Source: Streptococcus parasanguinis (lineage in GTDB: Bacteria; Bacillota; Bacilli; Lactobacillales; Streptococcaceae). From it: a DNA stretch of 64,000 nucleotides. The stretch's first letter is position 1. Each line of letters starts with the position of its first letter. The stretch is from contig NZ_CP134147.1 in assembly GCF_032163505.1 (NCBI RefSeq), forward strand, positions 276,501 to 340,500, given 5' to 3'. Both the position numbers and the translations under genes were made by a program. Below are positions 8,054 to 19,302 of the stretch, in pieces. A model generated the notes under the pieces. That model saw only the letters and a program-made list of their open reading frames with translations. It was not told the origin of the DNA and did no database searches.

Positions 8054-8803
8054 ATGTTTCGTTTTAAGAAAAAAGAAAAAATCGAGATACCTTTAGAAGT
8101 CCCGAAACACATTGGGATCATTATGGATGGCAATGGTCGCTGGGCGAAAAAGCGGATGCAACCGCGCGTCTTCGGTCATAAGGCAGGGATGGAAGCTCTC
8201 CAAGAAGTGACGATTGCAGCAAAAAATATGGGGGTTCAGGTCTTGACGGTCTATGCCTTTTCTACGGAAAACTGGACACGCCCTGAAGATGAAGTCAAGT
8301 TCATCATGCACTTGCCGGTCGAGTTTTATGATCGTTTCGTCCCCGAATTGCATCGCAACAATGTCAAGATTCAAATGATCGGTGATACCAAGAAATTACC
8401 AAAAGAAACGCTAGAGGCTTTGGAAAGAGCAGAAGCGATGACCCATCTCAATACAGGCTTGATCCTGAATTTCGCACTCAATTATGGTGGACGTGCTGAG
8501 ATCACTCAGGCAGTGAAGCAGATCGCCCAAGAAGTCTTGGATGCGAAGTTCAGTCCAGAAGATATCACAGAAGAGATGATCGCAGATTCTCTCTATACCG
8601 AGAGTTTGCCACGCGTCCTAAGGGACCCGGATTTGATTATCCGTACCAGCGGAGAGATCCGTTTGAGTAATTTCCTCCCTTGGCAGGCTGCATACAGTGA
8701 GTTGTATTTCACAGATGTGATGTGGCCAGATTTTGGAGAGGAAGCACTACGAAGTGCCATAGTAGAATATAGCCATCGCCATCGGAGATTTGGTGGTGTT
8801 TAG
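8054..8803 (+). CDS. uppS: Isoprenyl transferase (undecaprenyl diphosphate synthase)
   Basis: A 249-residue cis-prenyltransferase that adds isopentenyl units to farnesyl diphosphate to make the C55 lipid carrier for peptidoglycan and wall polymers. The catalytic loop is IMDGNGRWAKKR (Asp about residue 25), followed by GHKAGMEAL. The C-terminal signature RTSGEIRLSNFLPWQAAYSE binds the diphosphate and Mg. Length is normal. It begins an operon: cdsA follows after 6 bases, then rseP and proS, so lipid-carrier and phospholipid synthesis are expressed together. Confidence 0.96.
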   Translation: MFRFKKKEKIEIPLEVPKHIGIIMDGNGRWAKKRMQPRVFGHKAGMEALQEVTIAAKNMGVQVLTVYAFSTENWTRPEDEVKFIMHLPVEFYDRFVPELHRNNVKIQMIGDTKKLPKETLEALERAEAMTHLNTGLILNFALNYGGRAEITQAVKQIAQEVLDAKFSPEDITEEMIADSLYTESLPRVLRDPDLIIRTSGEIRLSNFLPWQAAYSELYFTDVMWPDFGEEALRSAIVEYSHRHRRFGGV

Positions 8804-8809
8804 GAGAAG

Positions 8810-9616
8810 ATGATGACGAAAGATTTACAAAAACGTGTGATTTTTGGAGGAATTGCCCTGCTCTTTTTCATTCCAACAGTAATGGTTGGAGGGGTGTTCT
8901 TCCAGATTGTGATTGGCTTGATCGCCATGCTAGGGGTTCATGAATTGCTCAAGATGAAGGGGCTTGAGACAGCGACCTTTGAAGGAGCGCTAGCCATGTT
9001 AGCGGCCTTTGTCCTGACGTTGCCGATCGAGGACTACCTCCCTTACCTTCCAGCAGATGGCAATATGATTGCTTATGGTTTGGTTGTCTTGATTCTCATG
9101 GGAACAACTGTTCTTGCTCAGAATTACAATTATGAAGATGTGGTCTATCCCATTGCGTCTAGCTTTTATGTTGGACTTGGTTTCCATTCCTTAGTAGATG
9201 CGCGAATTGCTGGTATTGATAAGGTTCTTTTAGCCCTCTTTATTGTTTGGGCGACAGATTCCGGTGCCTATTTAGTAGGAAGTCGGTTTGGGAAACGCAA
9301 GCTCATGCCTGCGGTTTCTCCTAATAAAACGATTGAAGGCAGTCTTGGGGGAATCTTGTCTGCAGTTGCGGTAACTGTGATCTATATGATCGTGGATCGT
9401 TCTGTGGCGGGTGGACATGGTTTTCTTGCTATGATCTTCTTTACCATCCTCTTTAGTATCGCAGGTCAGTTTGGAGATCTGGTAGAGAGTGCGATTAAAC
9501 GCCACTTCGGTGTGAAAGATTCTGGGAAATTTATTCCAGGACATGGCGGTGTTCTAGACCGTTTTGATAGTTTGATTTTTGTCTTTCCCTTGATGCATTT
9601 CTTGGGCTTGTTCTAA
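8810..9616 (+). CDS. cdsA: Phosphatidate cytidylyltransferase
   Basis: A 268-residue multi-pass membrane enzyme that makes CDP-diacylglycerol from phosphatidic acid and CTP, the branch point for phosphatidylglycerol and cardiolipin. About seven hydrophobic segments are visible. The C-terminal CDP-alcohol signature is present: SVSPNKTIEGSLGG-type (here AVSPNKTIEGSLGG), then GDLVESAIKRHFGVKD and PGHGGVLDRFDS. It starts 6 bases after uppS; a second ATG at 8813 is an equally good start. Confidence 0.95.
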   Translation: MMTKDLQKRVIFGGIALLFFIPTVMVGGVFFQIVIGLIAMLGVHELLKMKGLETATFEGALAMLAAFVLTLPIEDYLPYLPADGNMIAYGLVVLILMGTTVLAQNYNYEDVVYPIASSFYVGLGFHSLVDARIAGIDKVLLALFIVWATDSGAYLVGSRFGKRKLMPAVSPNKTIEGSLGGILSAVAVTVIYMIVDRSVAGGHGFLAMIFFTILFSIAGQFGDLVESAIKRHFGVKDSGKFIPGHGGVLDRFDSLIFVFPLMHFLGLF

Positions 9617-9652
9617 GACAGAAGAGATAGAAAGGAAACCACGTATAGAACG

Positions 9653-10912
9653 ATGCAGTTTATTGCCTTTATTGTTATTTTTGGAGTGATCGTTCTCGTT
9701 CACGAGTTTGGTCATTTCTATTTTGCAAAAAAATCGGGCATCCTGGTGCGAGAATTCTCGATCGGGATGGGTCCAAAGATCTTTGCCCATATTGGTCAAG
9801 ATGGAACAGCCTATACGATTCGCATTCTACCTTTAGGTGGCTATGTTCGGATGGCTGGCTGGGGTGAGGATACAACTGAGATTAAAACCGGAACGCCTGT
9901 CAGCTTGACGCTAAATGAGGCTGGTAAGGTCGTCCGGATCAATCTTTCAGGAAAGAATCTGGATCAGACAGCCCTTCCCATGAATGTTACCCAGTTTGAC
10001 TTTGAAGACAAACTGGAAATTACGGGCTTGGTTCTCGATGAGACTAAGACTTATGATGTCGATCATGATGCGACCATTGTTGAGGAAGATGGGACAGAAG
10101 TGCGGATTGCGCCGAGAGATGTTCAGTATCAGAATGCCAGCATTTGGGGACGGTTGATCACCAACTTTGCGGGTCCTATGAACAACTTTATCCTCAGTAT
10201 TGTCGTCTACTCACTTCTAGCCTTTATGCGCGGTGGTGCGATTGACTACTACAGCAACAATGTTCAGGTGGCACCCGATGGGGCGCTGGCTAAGGTCGGT
10301 GTCAAAAGCAACGTTCAGATCCTTCAAGTTAACAACGATACCGTTAGCAACTGGGATGAGCTGACTGATGCTGTCGAGAAAGCAACCAAGGACAGCAAGA
10401 CGGCTCCTGAATTGACCCTGAAAGTCAAAACAGACGGCCAAGAAAAAGAAGTTAAAGTAAAGCCAACCAAGTCAGGGAATCGTTACTATCTGGGTGTGAC
10501 AAATGGCCTCAAGACAGGATTTGTGGATAAACTCTTGTCTGGTTTTACAGATACCTGGAATACAGCGACACGGATTTTGGGAGCTTTGAAAGATATCATT
10601 TTCCACTTTAGTCTCAATAAACTGGGTGGTCCGGTTGCCATCTACAATGCCAGCTCACAAGCTGCTCAATTAGGAATTCCAGCAGTCTTGTCTCTTATGG
10701 CCATGCTCTCTATTAATATTGGGATCTTCAATCTAATCCCGATTCCCGCTTTGGATGGAGGAAAAATCTTGATCAATTTGATCGAGGTCGTCCGGAGAAA
10801 GCCACTGAAACAAGAAGTAGAAACCTATATGACGCTTGCAGGTGTAGCTGTAATGGTTATTTTGATGATTGCTGTCACCTGGAATGATATTATGAAATTA
10901 TTTTTGAAATAG
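9653..10912 (+). CDS. rseP: RIP zinc metalloprotease RseP/Eep
   Basis: A 419-residue site-2 intramembrane protease. The active site HEFGH is at residues 17-21 in the first membrane helix. A PDZ domain lies around residues 190-280, and the second zinc-ligand motif [13 protein letters not shown] is in the third membrane helix. In streptococci and enterococci the homologue Eep processes lipoprotein signal peptides into peptide pheromones and cleaves anti-sigma or stress factors. Several lipoproteins in this window could be substrates. It is the third gene of the uppS operon. Confidence 0.94.
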   Translation: MQFIAFIVIFGVIVLVHEFGHFYFAKKSGILVREFSIGMGPKIFAHIGQDGTAYTIRILPLGGYVRMAGWGEDTTEIKTGTPVSLTLNEAGKVVRINLSGKNLDQTALPMNVTQFDFEDKLEITGLVLDETKTYDVDHDATIVEEDGTEVRIAPRDVQYQNASIWGRLITNFAGPMNNFILSIVVYSLLAFMRGGAIDYYSNNVQVAPDGALAKVGVKSNVQILQVNNDTVSNWDELTDAVEKATKDSKTAPELTLKVKTDGQEKEVKVKPTKSGNRYYLGVTNGLKTGFVDKLLSGFTDTWNTATRILGALKDIIFHFSLNKLGGPVAIYNASSQAAQLGIPAVLSLMAMLSINIGIFNLIPIPALDGGKILINLIEVVRRKPLKQEVETYMTLAGVAVMVILMIAVTWNDIMKLFLK

Positions 10913-12778
<1,866 letters not shown>

Positions 12779-12784
12779 GAAAAA

Positions 12785-12829
12785 GCTTTCTGAGCTCTCA
12801 CCAGTGTGGTGATGAAACTCAGGAAGCTC
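12785..12829. terminator. Bidirectional terminator between proS and a lipoprotein gene
   Basis: An 11-bp arm AGCTTTCTGAG pairs with CTCAGGAAGCT (one mismatch), with an inner TCACC/GGTGA stem. T-rich flanks on both strands let it serve proS (+) and the convergent lipoprotein gene (-). Confidence 0.8.
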
Positions 12830-12832
12830 TAT

Positions 12833-13393
12833 TTATTTTTCTTCTTTGAGGCCTTGATCTTTGAAATAGGTAAAGAGATCTTGAGGTTTGCCATTGAGGT
12901 ATTTCTTGAACTCAGCTGTTTCTTCCTCCCCTTGATCCCCGTAGATGGAAGCAAACTCATCTTTCTTGATTTTTGAGAAGTCAGCTTGTAAGACCTTGGC
13001 ATAGGATTGTTTATCTTTCGAAATTTGAATGCGGAAGCTAAGACCAGGCTTGCCATTTAAGCTTTTATAGATATCGCTATGTTCTAATTCTTCTTGGTAG
13101 ATTTCCTTTAACTCGGAAAGATCCATGTCTTGCAAATCTGAGGAAATGGGTTCAAAACTAAGAAAAGTAAAAGAGACAATTTCATCTTTTTTGTAGCCGA
13201 TTTGAATTTTGTTTTGATGGTGATCGTTAAGTTCTGTGGAGAAAGTTTTGGTTCGAACGTTCTCTTCTTTTTCTTTTTTCACTTGGGAAGTGCTTTGGCT
13301 AGATGTTGTTGAAGCTTTTCCTTTTTCTGCTTGGCCCTGGCTACATGCAGTGAGGGCTAGGAGGCAGATAGAGGTCAATAATATTTTTTTCAT
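12833..13393 (-). CDS. Lipoprotein of unknown function
   Basis: A 186-residue lipoprotein with lipobox LTAC (Cys17), then a Ser/Thr/Lys-rich linker to about residue 45, then one compact domain of alternating strands and charged helices. It is distantly reminiscent of YehR-type (DUF1307) streptococcal lipoproteins, but I cannot assign it firmly. It is transcribed towards proS from an extended -10 promoter (TGGTATAAT on the minus strand, at 13455-13460). It lies just upstream of, and divergent from, the type VII locus, so a role there cannot be excluded, but nothing in the sequence shows one. Confidence 0.7.
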   Translation of the reverse strand: MKKILLTSICLLALTACSQGQAEKGKASTTSSQSTSQVKKEKEENVRTKTFSTELNDHHQNKIQIGYKKDEIVSFTFLSFEPISSDLQDMDLSELKEIYQEELEHSDIYKSLNGKPGLSFRIQISKDKQSYAKVLQADFSKIKKDEFASIYGDQGEEETAEFKKYLNGKPQDLFTYFKDQGLKEEK

Positions 13394-13870
13394 AGAAACT
13401 CCTTATAGGTTAATGGTGTTCGATCTTGTATGAAACAAGTTTTGAACAGGTTTCATTATACCATAAAAGTTTTAAAAATGAAAAAATATACAAAAATCTT
13501 CAAAATTTGCTTTTAAAAACACCTAAAATCAACAATTTTTATCTATGTGTTGAGTTAATGTAAAAGGACAGAGTGTCTTCTTTTCTTTCCAGAAATAATA
13601 CTAGTTGGAGACTACTGGGGCAAGGAATTCAGAAAATATATTACAGGTTTGTGACAAAATGTTACACAATTGTAACAAAGTTACAATGTTTTATCAGTTA
13701 GCCCTCTAAACTTGACATTCTGGCAATATTTCATTAAGATATTTTTAAGTAAATAATACAAAAAGGGAGCAAAAGGTAAAATATACAGTTATCTGGCATT
13801 TTACTAATTCGTACTAAAATGTATTGTTTATGAAAAAAATATAAGGGTATCAGCCCAAAAGGAGAAACAT
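13394..13870. promoter_or_regulatory. Intergenic region upstream of esxA
   Basis: 477 bp without a gene. At the left is the minus-strand lipoprotein promoter (-10 at 13455-13460). A WalR/VicR-type box TGTTAC-ACAAT-TGTAAC lies at 13660-13676, overlapped by a perfect inverted repeat TTGTAAC-AAA-GTTACAA (13670-13686). The probable esxA promoter follows: TTGACA (13712-13717), 17 bp, TAAGAT (13735-13740). This leaves a leader of about 125 nt before the esxA RBS AAAGGAGAAAC. Confidence 0.6.
13660..13686 (+). promoter_or_regulatory. WalR/VicR-like operator upstream of esxA
   Basis: TGTTAC-N5-TGTAAC is an exact match to the published WalRK consensus TGTWAH-N5-TGTWAH. A third half-site GTTACAA follows in inverted orientation. 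The box is centred about 45 bases upstream of the TTGACA -35, a position suited to activation. The match is seen directly; the identity of the regulator is inferred from the consensus. Confidence 0.6.
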
Positions 13871-14158
13871 ATGGCTCAAATTAAATTAACTCCAGAAGAA
13901 CTACGTCAATCAGCACAACGCTATGCACAAGGTTCTCAAGAAATCGATCAAATCCTTAACACTTTGACTCATGAACAACAAGTCATCGACGCAAACTGGG
14001 ATGGATCTGCATTTGATAGCTTTGAAGCACAATTCAACGAATTGTCTCCAAAAATCAAACAATTCGCTCAATTGTTGGAAGACATCAACGCTCAATTGAT
14101 CAAAGTTGCTGATATCGTTGAACAAACTGACCAAGATATCGCTGCACAAATCCACTAA
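13871..14158 (+). CDS. esxA: WXG100 protein EsxA
   Basis: A 95-residue helical-hairpin protein, the small secreted substrate and likely structural partner of the type VIIb machine. Two amphipathic helices flank the central turn NWDGSAFDSF, where WDG replaces the usual WXG, as in other streptococcal EsxA proteins. It has no signal peptide, as expected. It is the first gene of the ESX locus, and two hairpins follow it before esaA, so it is probably made in excess of the machine. Codon use is that of a highly expressed gene. Confidence 0.95.
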   Translation: MAQIKLTPEELRQSAQRYAQGSQEIDQILNTLTHEQQVIDANWDGSAFDSFEAQFNELSPKIKQFAQLLEDINAQLIKVADIVEQTDQDIAAQIH

Positions 14159-14170
14159 GATAGTCTTGGA

Positions 14171-14260
14171 GGTGATCTTACTTCTTGTAGGTAGATCACC
14201 CTTTTGTCTTTTGATATATAGAAAATAGGGGTTAGATTCTTAATTCCTAACCCCTATTTT
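14171..14260 (+). terminator. Two hairpins between esxA and esaA (partial terminators)
   Basis: GGTGATCT/AGATCACC (14171-14200) is followed by CTTTTGTCTTTT. A second stem of about 14 bp, core AGGGGTTAG/CTAACCCCT (14222-14260), ends in TTTT. esaA starts 30 bases later without a clear new promoter, so these probably let only part of the transcripts through and keep esxA mRNA most abundant. Confidence 0.7.
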
Positions 14261-14289
14261 GTATCTATGAATTAGAAAAAGGAAAAGGT

Positions 14290-17200
14290 ATGGAAGTTAA
14301 AAATAAAAAATGGTTAAAATACATCGGTCAGAGTGCAGTTGTGCTCCTTTTGATGGGATCTGTAGTGGGTCTTTATACGACGGTTCAAAAGGACCAAAAG
14401 CAAAACGAAGCCAAGACCGTACAAACGACAGAAAACACCAAGCTTAATATTGCGGTTGTCAATGAAGACAAAGCGGTCAAACTGAATGATAAAGAATACA
14501 ACCTTGGGGCTAGCTATGTAAAGAATATCGAACGGGATAATTCGCAAAACTGGTCTGTACTCCCTCGTGGAGCCGCTGAGTCAGGGCTTGCAGATGGCAA
14601 GTACCAGTTGATGATTGTCATTCCAAGTGACTTCTCAGAGAAGGTCTTGGAAGTGAATGCGGTTAATGCAGAGAAGACCACGGTGACGTATAAGGTCAAT
14701 GCGGCTGGAAATTCTCAGGTTGAAAACGAGGCCAATAAAGTCGCTAAAGATATCGTTTCAGACTTGAATAGCCAGTTGGTTGATATGTATATGGTCAGCA
14801 TTTTGAGCAACCTTTATACAGCTCAGAAGAACGTGGAAACAAGTAACAAAATTCAATCTACCAACATTGGTTCATACCGAAGCAACTTGCTGGATTCGGC
14901 TTTAGATTCGAAGAATATCTTTCCAAGTCTCTATAGCTTGTCTACGTCTTCTGTCGAGTCGAACAATGCTTTGAAGACAGTCCTTGAGTCTTATACACAG
15001 GCTTTTGATCAATTGACCCAATCTCAGGATCAGTACGGTCAAAACTTCGACACATTGATCAAACAACGCTCTGAGGACAAGATCAGCCATGAAGAGTTCA
15101 TGAACCAGCTGATGTCTATGAACCAGTCTGTTGTCAGTGAAAAGACCCAAGAGTTGTATAAGAATCTACAACAAAACCAAGAAGCAATTACCAAACAATT
15201 GAGTCAACCAACTGAAACAGAAGGAGATGCTTCAGGTACCAAGACTTATGCAGGCTTGACAAAAGATGTGAATGATCGTGTGGCAGACCTCGAAAAAGGG
15301 ATCAAGGCAGAACGCGACAAATTAGATGAGCACGAAAAGAACATCGAGTCTTCTGTAAAAACGAAGATCCTTGACTACTATGGTCTAAAAGAAGGAGACA
15401 AAGTCACTCTTCGTACCTTGCTTGGAAAACCAAAAATCGAAACTATCAGCAAGGCTCGAGATAAAGCGGATGATGACATTCGTCAAGCGATTGAAAAACT
15501 TCCGTCTTTAGACCCTGCTAGTCTTAATCTGAATAAGTATGGGAATCTCAACGCAGCGATTAATTTTGATAGTGCTTTTGCTGGAACGAAGGCGCAAGCA
15601 AAAGGGAATGCCGATGAATTAAAACGATTGGCTGCAGAAGTGGATGCCAAATCAACGGTAGTTGCGGATGTCCTCAATGCTAAATCTGGAAAACAGAAGG
15701 TTAGCATCCAAGTGCCAGCAGGAGTCAAGGTTGATACTTGGACCTATGATGGACATACTTATGCAGGTAGCGGCGAGCAGGAAGTCGAACTGAAAGATGG
15801 CAAACAAATTCAAATTCACCTCGCTGAAGATGGGGGAACTATGCCAAGCACGATTGATGTTGAAGTTCTTGTGAATGGAGTTTCTTCAACCAGTGTGACC
15901 GTATCTGCAGAAGATTTGAAAACAGCTGTCGCCAACTATGCATCGAAAGCTAGTGAAATCGCCTTGGATTATCAACGCGCAGGAGCATTGATCGATGCCT
16001 ACTATCCAGAAGATGAAAAGGGAGATCGTCATTCGCTCTATGATCCAATCGAAGATATGGATTTGACAAACGCTTTGGTCGACATCGTGAAGGCTGCTGT
16101 TTCAAGTAACATGAAGGACTACCGTAAGAGTATTGAAACGGATGAATCTGGGGATGCAACGAAGAGTGTGAAAGCCCAGTTAGATGGTACACTCCAACAG
16201 TTGCAAGACTTGGGACCACAATTGCAGGCCAATCTTCAAGCGATCGAAAACACCAACAAGGATCTAACCCAAAATATCAACGATCAATTGACGCAATATG
16301 CAGAGCTTCAAAAACGTTTAGAAGAGATCTCAAAATCACAAGAAACAGTGACACAGGCTCAAACCAAGACCGATGCAGATTTGTCAGCCCTTGGTTCTGA
16401 ATACACGTCATTATTGAGCTCGACAGAAGGCGTTAAGAGCTCATCTCGTAGCAATGTAGAAGCTGCTAACTCTACCAATGAAATCTTTAGTCAATTGAAC
16501 AAAGAATTGGAAAAAGCCCAAGGCAATACAGAGAAATTGTCTAGCAATGCGGAAAGTTTGATGGGTGAATTCGACAAGGAATTGTCTGAAAACGGGAACT
16601 TCGTCGAAGCCTTCCGTAAGGTCTTCAACAATGCCTATGAAAACGGAGTGCCGAATGAAGTCTTGCTTGACTTCTTGTCAAATCCAGTTGCAGAGAAATC
16701 GTCTTCTGTGAAAGCGACCATCAACGTCTACCGTCCATTTATCTGGATCTTTATGTTGGAAGTCTTGAGCCTCTTTACAGCTTATCTTTTTGCGACTCAG
16801 CCAATCATCCGTAAGGTTAAGGATCGTTTCAAATTGGATCGCTTGCAAGAATCAGATCTCTTGTCTGTCGGTGTCCTTGTGGGACTTTCTCTCATCCTTG
16901 GACTGGTGATCGGAATGATTTCAAGTATTCAACTCTCTGTTGGTCGTGAATATGTACCTTCATGGGTATTCTTAGCGGTTCTAGCAAGCTTTGTCTTGGT
17001 ACAACTGCAATACCTTCTCTTGAAACACTTCCGTGTGATTGGAATGGGACTGGCCTTCTTCATGTTGATCAGCTATGTCTACCTATCAAGTGCGATCGGA
17101 ACGACCGCGACCTTGTCAGGCCTTCCAGCACTGGTGAAAAATGTTAACCTCCTTTCTATTTTAGAAGGACAGTTTGCGGGTTACTTTGATGGACAAACAG

Positions 17201-17313
17201 CCGGTATCGGCGTCTTCTTCGGATTGTTGGTCTTCTTCGGACTTTTGGCGGTTGCCAATATCTTCATTCCAAAGAAGTTTACTCAAACAAAGGAAATTGA
17301 ATCAAGCTTATGA
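14290..17313 (+). CDS. esaA: Type VII secretion membrane protein EsaA
   Basis: A 1007-residue YhgE/Pip-family protein of the type VIIb machine. It has one N-terminal membrane helix (about residues 15-32), a very large extracellular domain of strands and long coiled coils (40-810), and five or so membrane helices at the C-terminus (about 815-995). In other firmicutes EsaA forms an elongated extracellular dimer that may span the cell wall and can act as a phage receptor. The RBS is AAAAAGGAAAAGG. It overlaps essA by four bases. Length is typical; the extracellular part is the variable part in the family. Confidence 0.94.
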   Translation: MEVKNKKWLKYIGQSAVVLLLMGSVVGLYTTVQKDQKQNEAKTVQTTENTKLNIAVVNEDKAVKLNDKEYNLGASYVKNIERDNSQNWSVLPRGAAESGLADGKYQLMIVIPSDFSEKVLEVNAVNAEKTTVTYKVNAAGNSQVENEANKVAKDIVSDLNSQLVDMYMVSILSNLYTAQKNVETSNKIQSTNIGSYRSNLLDSALDSKNIFPSLYSLSTSSVESNNALKTVLESYTQAFDQLTQSQDQYGQNFDTLIKQRSEDKISHEEFMNQLMSMNQSVVSEKTQELYKNLQQNQEAITKQLSQPTETEGDASGTKTYAGLTKDVNDRVADLEKGIKAERDKLDEHEKNIESSVKTKILDYYGLKEGDKVTLRTLLGKPKIETISKARDKADDDIRQAIEKLPSLDPASLNLNKYGNLNAAINFDSAFAGTKAQAKGNADELKRLAAEVDAKSTVVADVLNAKSGKQKVSIQVPAGVKVDTWTYDGHTYAGSGEQEVELKDGKQIQIHLAEDGGTMPSTIDVEVLVNGVSSTSVTVSAEDLKTAVANYASKASEIALDYQRAGALIDAYYPEDEKGDRHSLYDPIEDMDLTNALVDIVKAAVSSNMKDYRKSIETDESGDATKSVKAQLDGTLQQLQDLGPQLQANLQAIENTNKDLTQNINDQLTQYAELQKRLEEISKSQETVTQAQTKTDADLSALGSEYTSLLSSTEGVKSSSRSNVEAANSTNEIFSQLNKELEKAQGNTEKLSSNAESLMGEFDKELSENGNFVEAFRKVFNNAYENGVPNEVLLDFLSNPVAEKSSSVKATINVYRPFIWIFMLEVLSLFTAYLFATQPIIRKVKDRFKLDRLQESDLLSVGVLVGLSLILGLVIGMISSIQLSVGREYVPSWVFLAVLASFVLVQLQYLLLKHFRVIGMGLAFFMLISYVYLSSAIGTTATLSGLPALVKNVNLLSILEGQFAGYFDGQTAGIGVFFGLLVFFGLLAVANIFIPKKFTQTKEIESSL

Positions 17314-17765
17314 AAAAAATGATGTATCTTCTCTTTGTCTTTAGTCTCATTCCAGTAGTTGCTGTTTCTGCAGATGATTTTATTGATAATCGTCTGCAGG
17401 TCAACAACTCACGTCTTGAGACAGAGCAGGAAAAGACACTTGGGGGCCAATTGGATGCGACTGAGTCTCTTTTCAATGAGAAGGATCAGAAAAAATTAGC
17501 AGATGAAAAACGCAAGCAAGAGAAACAATTGACCGATTCAGACGGCCAGTTGTTTTCTGCTATAAAGGGAAAGAAAAAAACGGGGCCTGAAGCGGACCTG
17601 TTCCAGCCTGAAAATCAAAAATTATCTAAATTCGAGTCCAATGTGGAGGACAATTCGGCCAGCTTGTCGGATTATATTCCAGCCTTGCAAATGCTGGCTT
17701 GGAGTGCTCTTCTCTTTGGGATTGCTGGCTATATTTCCTATCGAATCTATAGAAAAGAGGCCTAA
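17310..17765 (+). CDS. essA: Type VII secretion protein EssA
   Basis: A 151-residue membrane protein of the type VIIb apparatus. An N-terminal signal-like helix (residues about 1-20) ends near VSADD. A charged middle segment is rich in Lys/Glu/Gln. A single C-terminal membrane helix (about 125-147) ends in RIYRKEA. The start overlaps the esaA stop (ATGA), so translation is coupled; the stop is directly followed by the esaB ATG. Low sequence conservation is normal for EssA; assignment rests on architecture and locus order as much as on sequence. Confidence 0.88.
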   Translation: MKKMMYLLFVFSLIPVVAVSADDFIDNRLQVNNSRLETEQEKTLGGQLDATESLFNEKDQKKLADEKRKQEKQLTDSDGQLFSAIKGKKKTGPEADLFQPENQKLSKFESNVEDNSASLSDYIPALQMLAWSALLFGIAGYISYRIYRKEA

Positions 17766-18008
17766 ATGGACCAACATATCAATGTCACCTTCCGTATGAA
17801 TGGTGCAAGCCATGACCTCCGAATCCCAACGCGGATGGAGGTGCGACGCTTGATTCGGGAATTGGATCAGATCTTTGGGTCTGCCATGGAGCCTAGAAGC
17901 AAGTATCAGTTGCGCGTGGTAAATAAAGGCATCTTGCTAGATGAAGGCAAGGTGGTACAAGAGTATCCGATCACGAGTGGTGATCTGATCGAGATTGAGG
18001 AGTGGTAA
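17766..18008 (+). CDS. esaB: Type VII secretion protein EsaB (YukD-like)
   Basis: An 80-residue cytoplasmic ubiquitin-fold protein of the YukD family, required for type VIIb secretion in other firmicutes. The beta-grasp pattern is visible: HINVTFRMNG, the helix MEVRRLIRELDQIF, then YQLRVVNKGILLDEGKVV and the acidic end ITSGDLIEIEEW. Length is normal. It sits between essA and essB with no gaps, in the standard order. Confidence 0.92.
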   Translation: MDQHINVTFRMNGASHDLRIPTRMEVRRLIRELDQIFGSAMEPRSKYQLRVVNKGILLDEGKVVQEYPITSGDLIEIEEW

Positions 18009-18009
18009 G

Positions 18010-19299
18010 GTGAAAGAAGAACAATTTACACTGGAAGAACAAGTCTTCCGTTTTGAAAAAGAAGACACGAGCTGGCAGCTGGACCTTAAGCGTTCAGAAG
18101 TGGATAGCCAGGATTTACGCAATTTATGGATTTTGGATCTCCATCATCCCTTGTTTTTAGAGCAAAGTATGACAGCGGATCAAGACCAGATTCATCTGAC
18201 CTATCAGACAGATGCTCTGGGCTTGAGTGCAGAAGAAATCCAGGCATTACCGGTTTCAGACCGTCTGCGTCTAGCTATCAATGTCTTGGATTTGGCGCCA
18301 GCCTTGGAGCTTCCAGTGACCTTTATGTTGCATCCCATCAATTTGTTTGTGACCAAGGATGCGCAAGTCAAGATCGCTTACCGCGGGGTTCCGGGAATGA
18401 TGGTGCCACGCAAGTGGGATCAGGTTGAGTTCTTGCGTCAGGCCAAGTGCTATGCGGTCACTCTTTTTGGGGACTGGGATTTCATGGAGCTCTATCAAGG
18501 CACGCTTGAATTAGAAGATCTGCCAGATTTCTTGGTGGAAATCCGTGATGCCGCTAGCTTAGAAGAGATGAAAGCTCTCTTAGAGAAAGCCTACCAAGAA
18601 CGCAAGGAAGAGGAAGAAAAAACCTTGACCTTGGTTTCAAGCCGTCAACACCGAATCTTTAAGTTGGCAACAGTATGGCTTTCAGCTGTAGTGGCCCTCT
18701 TACTCTTGCCTTTGATTTATTTGGTCTTTTTCCAAGCACCCTTTAAAGAAAAGTTGCTTCAAGCGGATACAGCTTTTCTTAAAGTAGACTACACCGGTGT
18801 GATCGATGAGTTGGAAGGAGTAGCTCCAAGCAGTCTTCCAACGACACAGAAATATGAGTTGGCAACGTCTTATTTGCAAGGCTTGAATTTCTCAGAGGAT
18901 CAAAAGAAGGTCATCCTCAATAACGTCACGCTCAAGTCAGATAGCCTCTATCTCCACTACTGGATCTATATCGGACGTCATGACTTTACCCAAGCGCTGG
19001 ATACAGCCAAGCGGATCGACGATTCAGACTTGATTATCTATGCCCTTCGTAAAGAAATCAAGGCGACACGTGATAGCGAAAAACTCTCTGGTGAACAGCG
19101 CGAGAAGAAACTCTCTGAGCTTGAGGGCGAATACAAGAAATACTGGGATGCCCGCTCTAAACTCTTGGAAGCAGAGACAGATGAAACCAAATCTTCCACT
19201 AGCAGCTCAACAACAGCTTCATCTACAGAAGGCTCCTCAACAGAAAGTTCGTCTTCTACAACTGCAAGCTCGACTGAGTCTAGCGACCACAAGGAGTAG
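18010..19299 (+). CDS. essB: Type VII secretion protein EssB
   Basis: A 429-residue bitopic membrane protein that bridges the machine to EssC. Residues about 1-200 form the kinase-like cytoplasmic domain (pseudokinase; no intact catalytic HRD/DFG motifs seen). A membrane helix lies at about 222-243. An extracytoplasmic helical domain follows to about 390, then a low-complexity tail made almost only of Ser, Thr and Glu. I chose GTG 18010, one base after the esaB stop and seven bases after GAGGAG. The Ser/Thr-rich tail on the outside is typical wall-spanning sequence and is variable in length. Confidence 0.93.
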   Translation: MKEEQFTLEEQVFRFEKEDTSWQLDLKRSEVDSQDLRNLWILDLHHPLFLEQSMTADQDQIHLTYQTDALGLSAEEIQALPVSDRLRLAINVLDLAPALELPVTFMLHPINLFVTKDAQVKIAYRGVPGMMVPRKWDQVEFLRQAKCYAVTLFGDWDFMELYQGTLELEDLPDFLVEIRDAASLEEMKALLEKAYQERKEEEEKTLTLVSSRQHRIFKLATVWLSAVVALLLLPLIYLVFFQAPFKEKLLQADTAFLKVDYTGVIDELEGVAPSSLPTTQKYELATSYLQGLNFSEDQKKVILNNVTLKSDSLYLHYWIYIGRHDFTQALDTAKRIDDSDLIIYALRKEIKATRDSEKLSGEQREKKLSELEGEYKKYWDARSKLLEAETDETKSSTSSSTTASSTEGSSTESSSSTTASSTESSDHKE

Positions 19300-19302
19300 T
19301 CT

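Noticed and set aside
18010..19299. Active Ser/Thr kinase in EssB
   Set aside because: The kinase-like domain lacks visible catalytic motifs; EssB proteins are pseudokinases.
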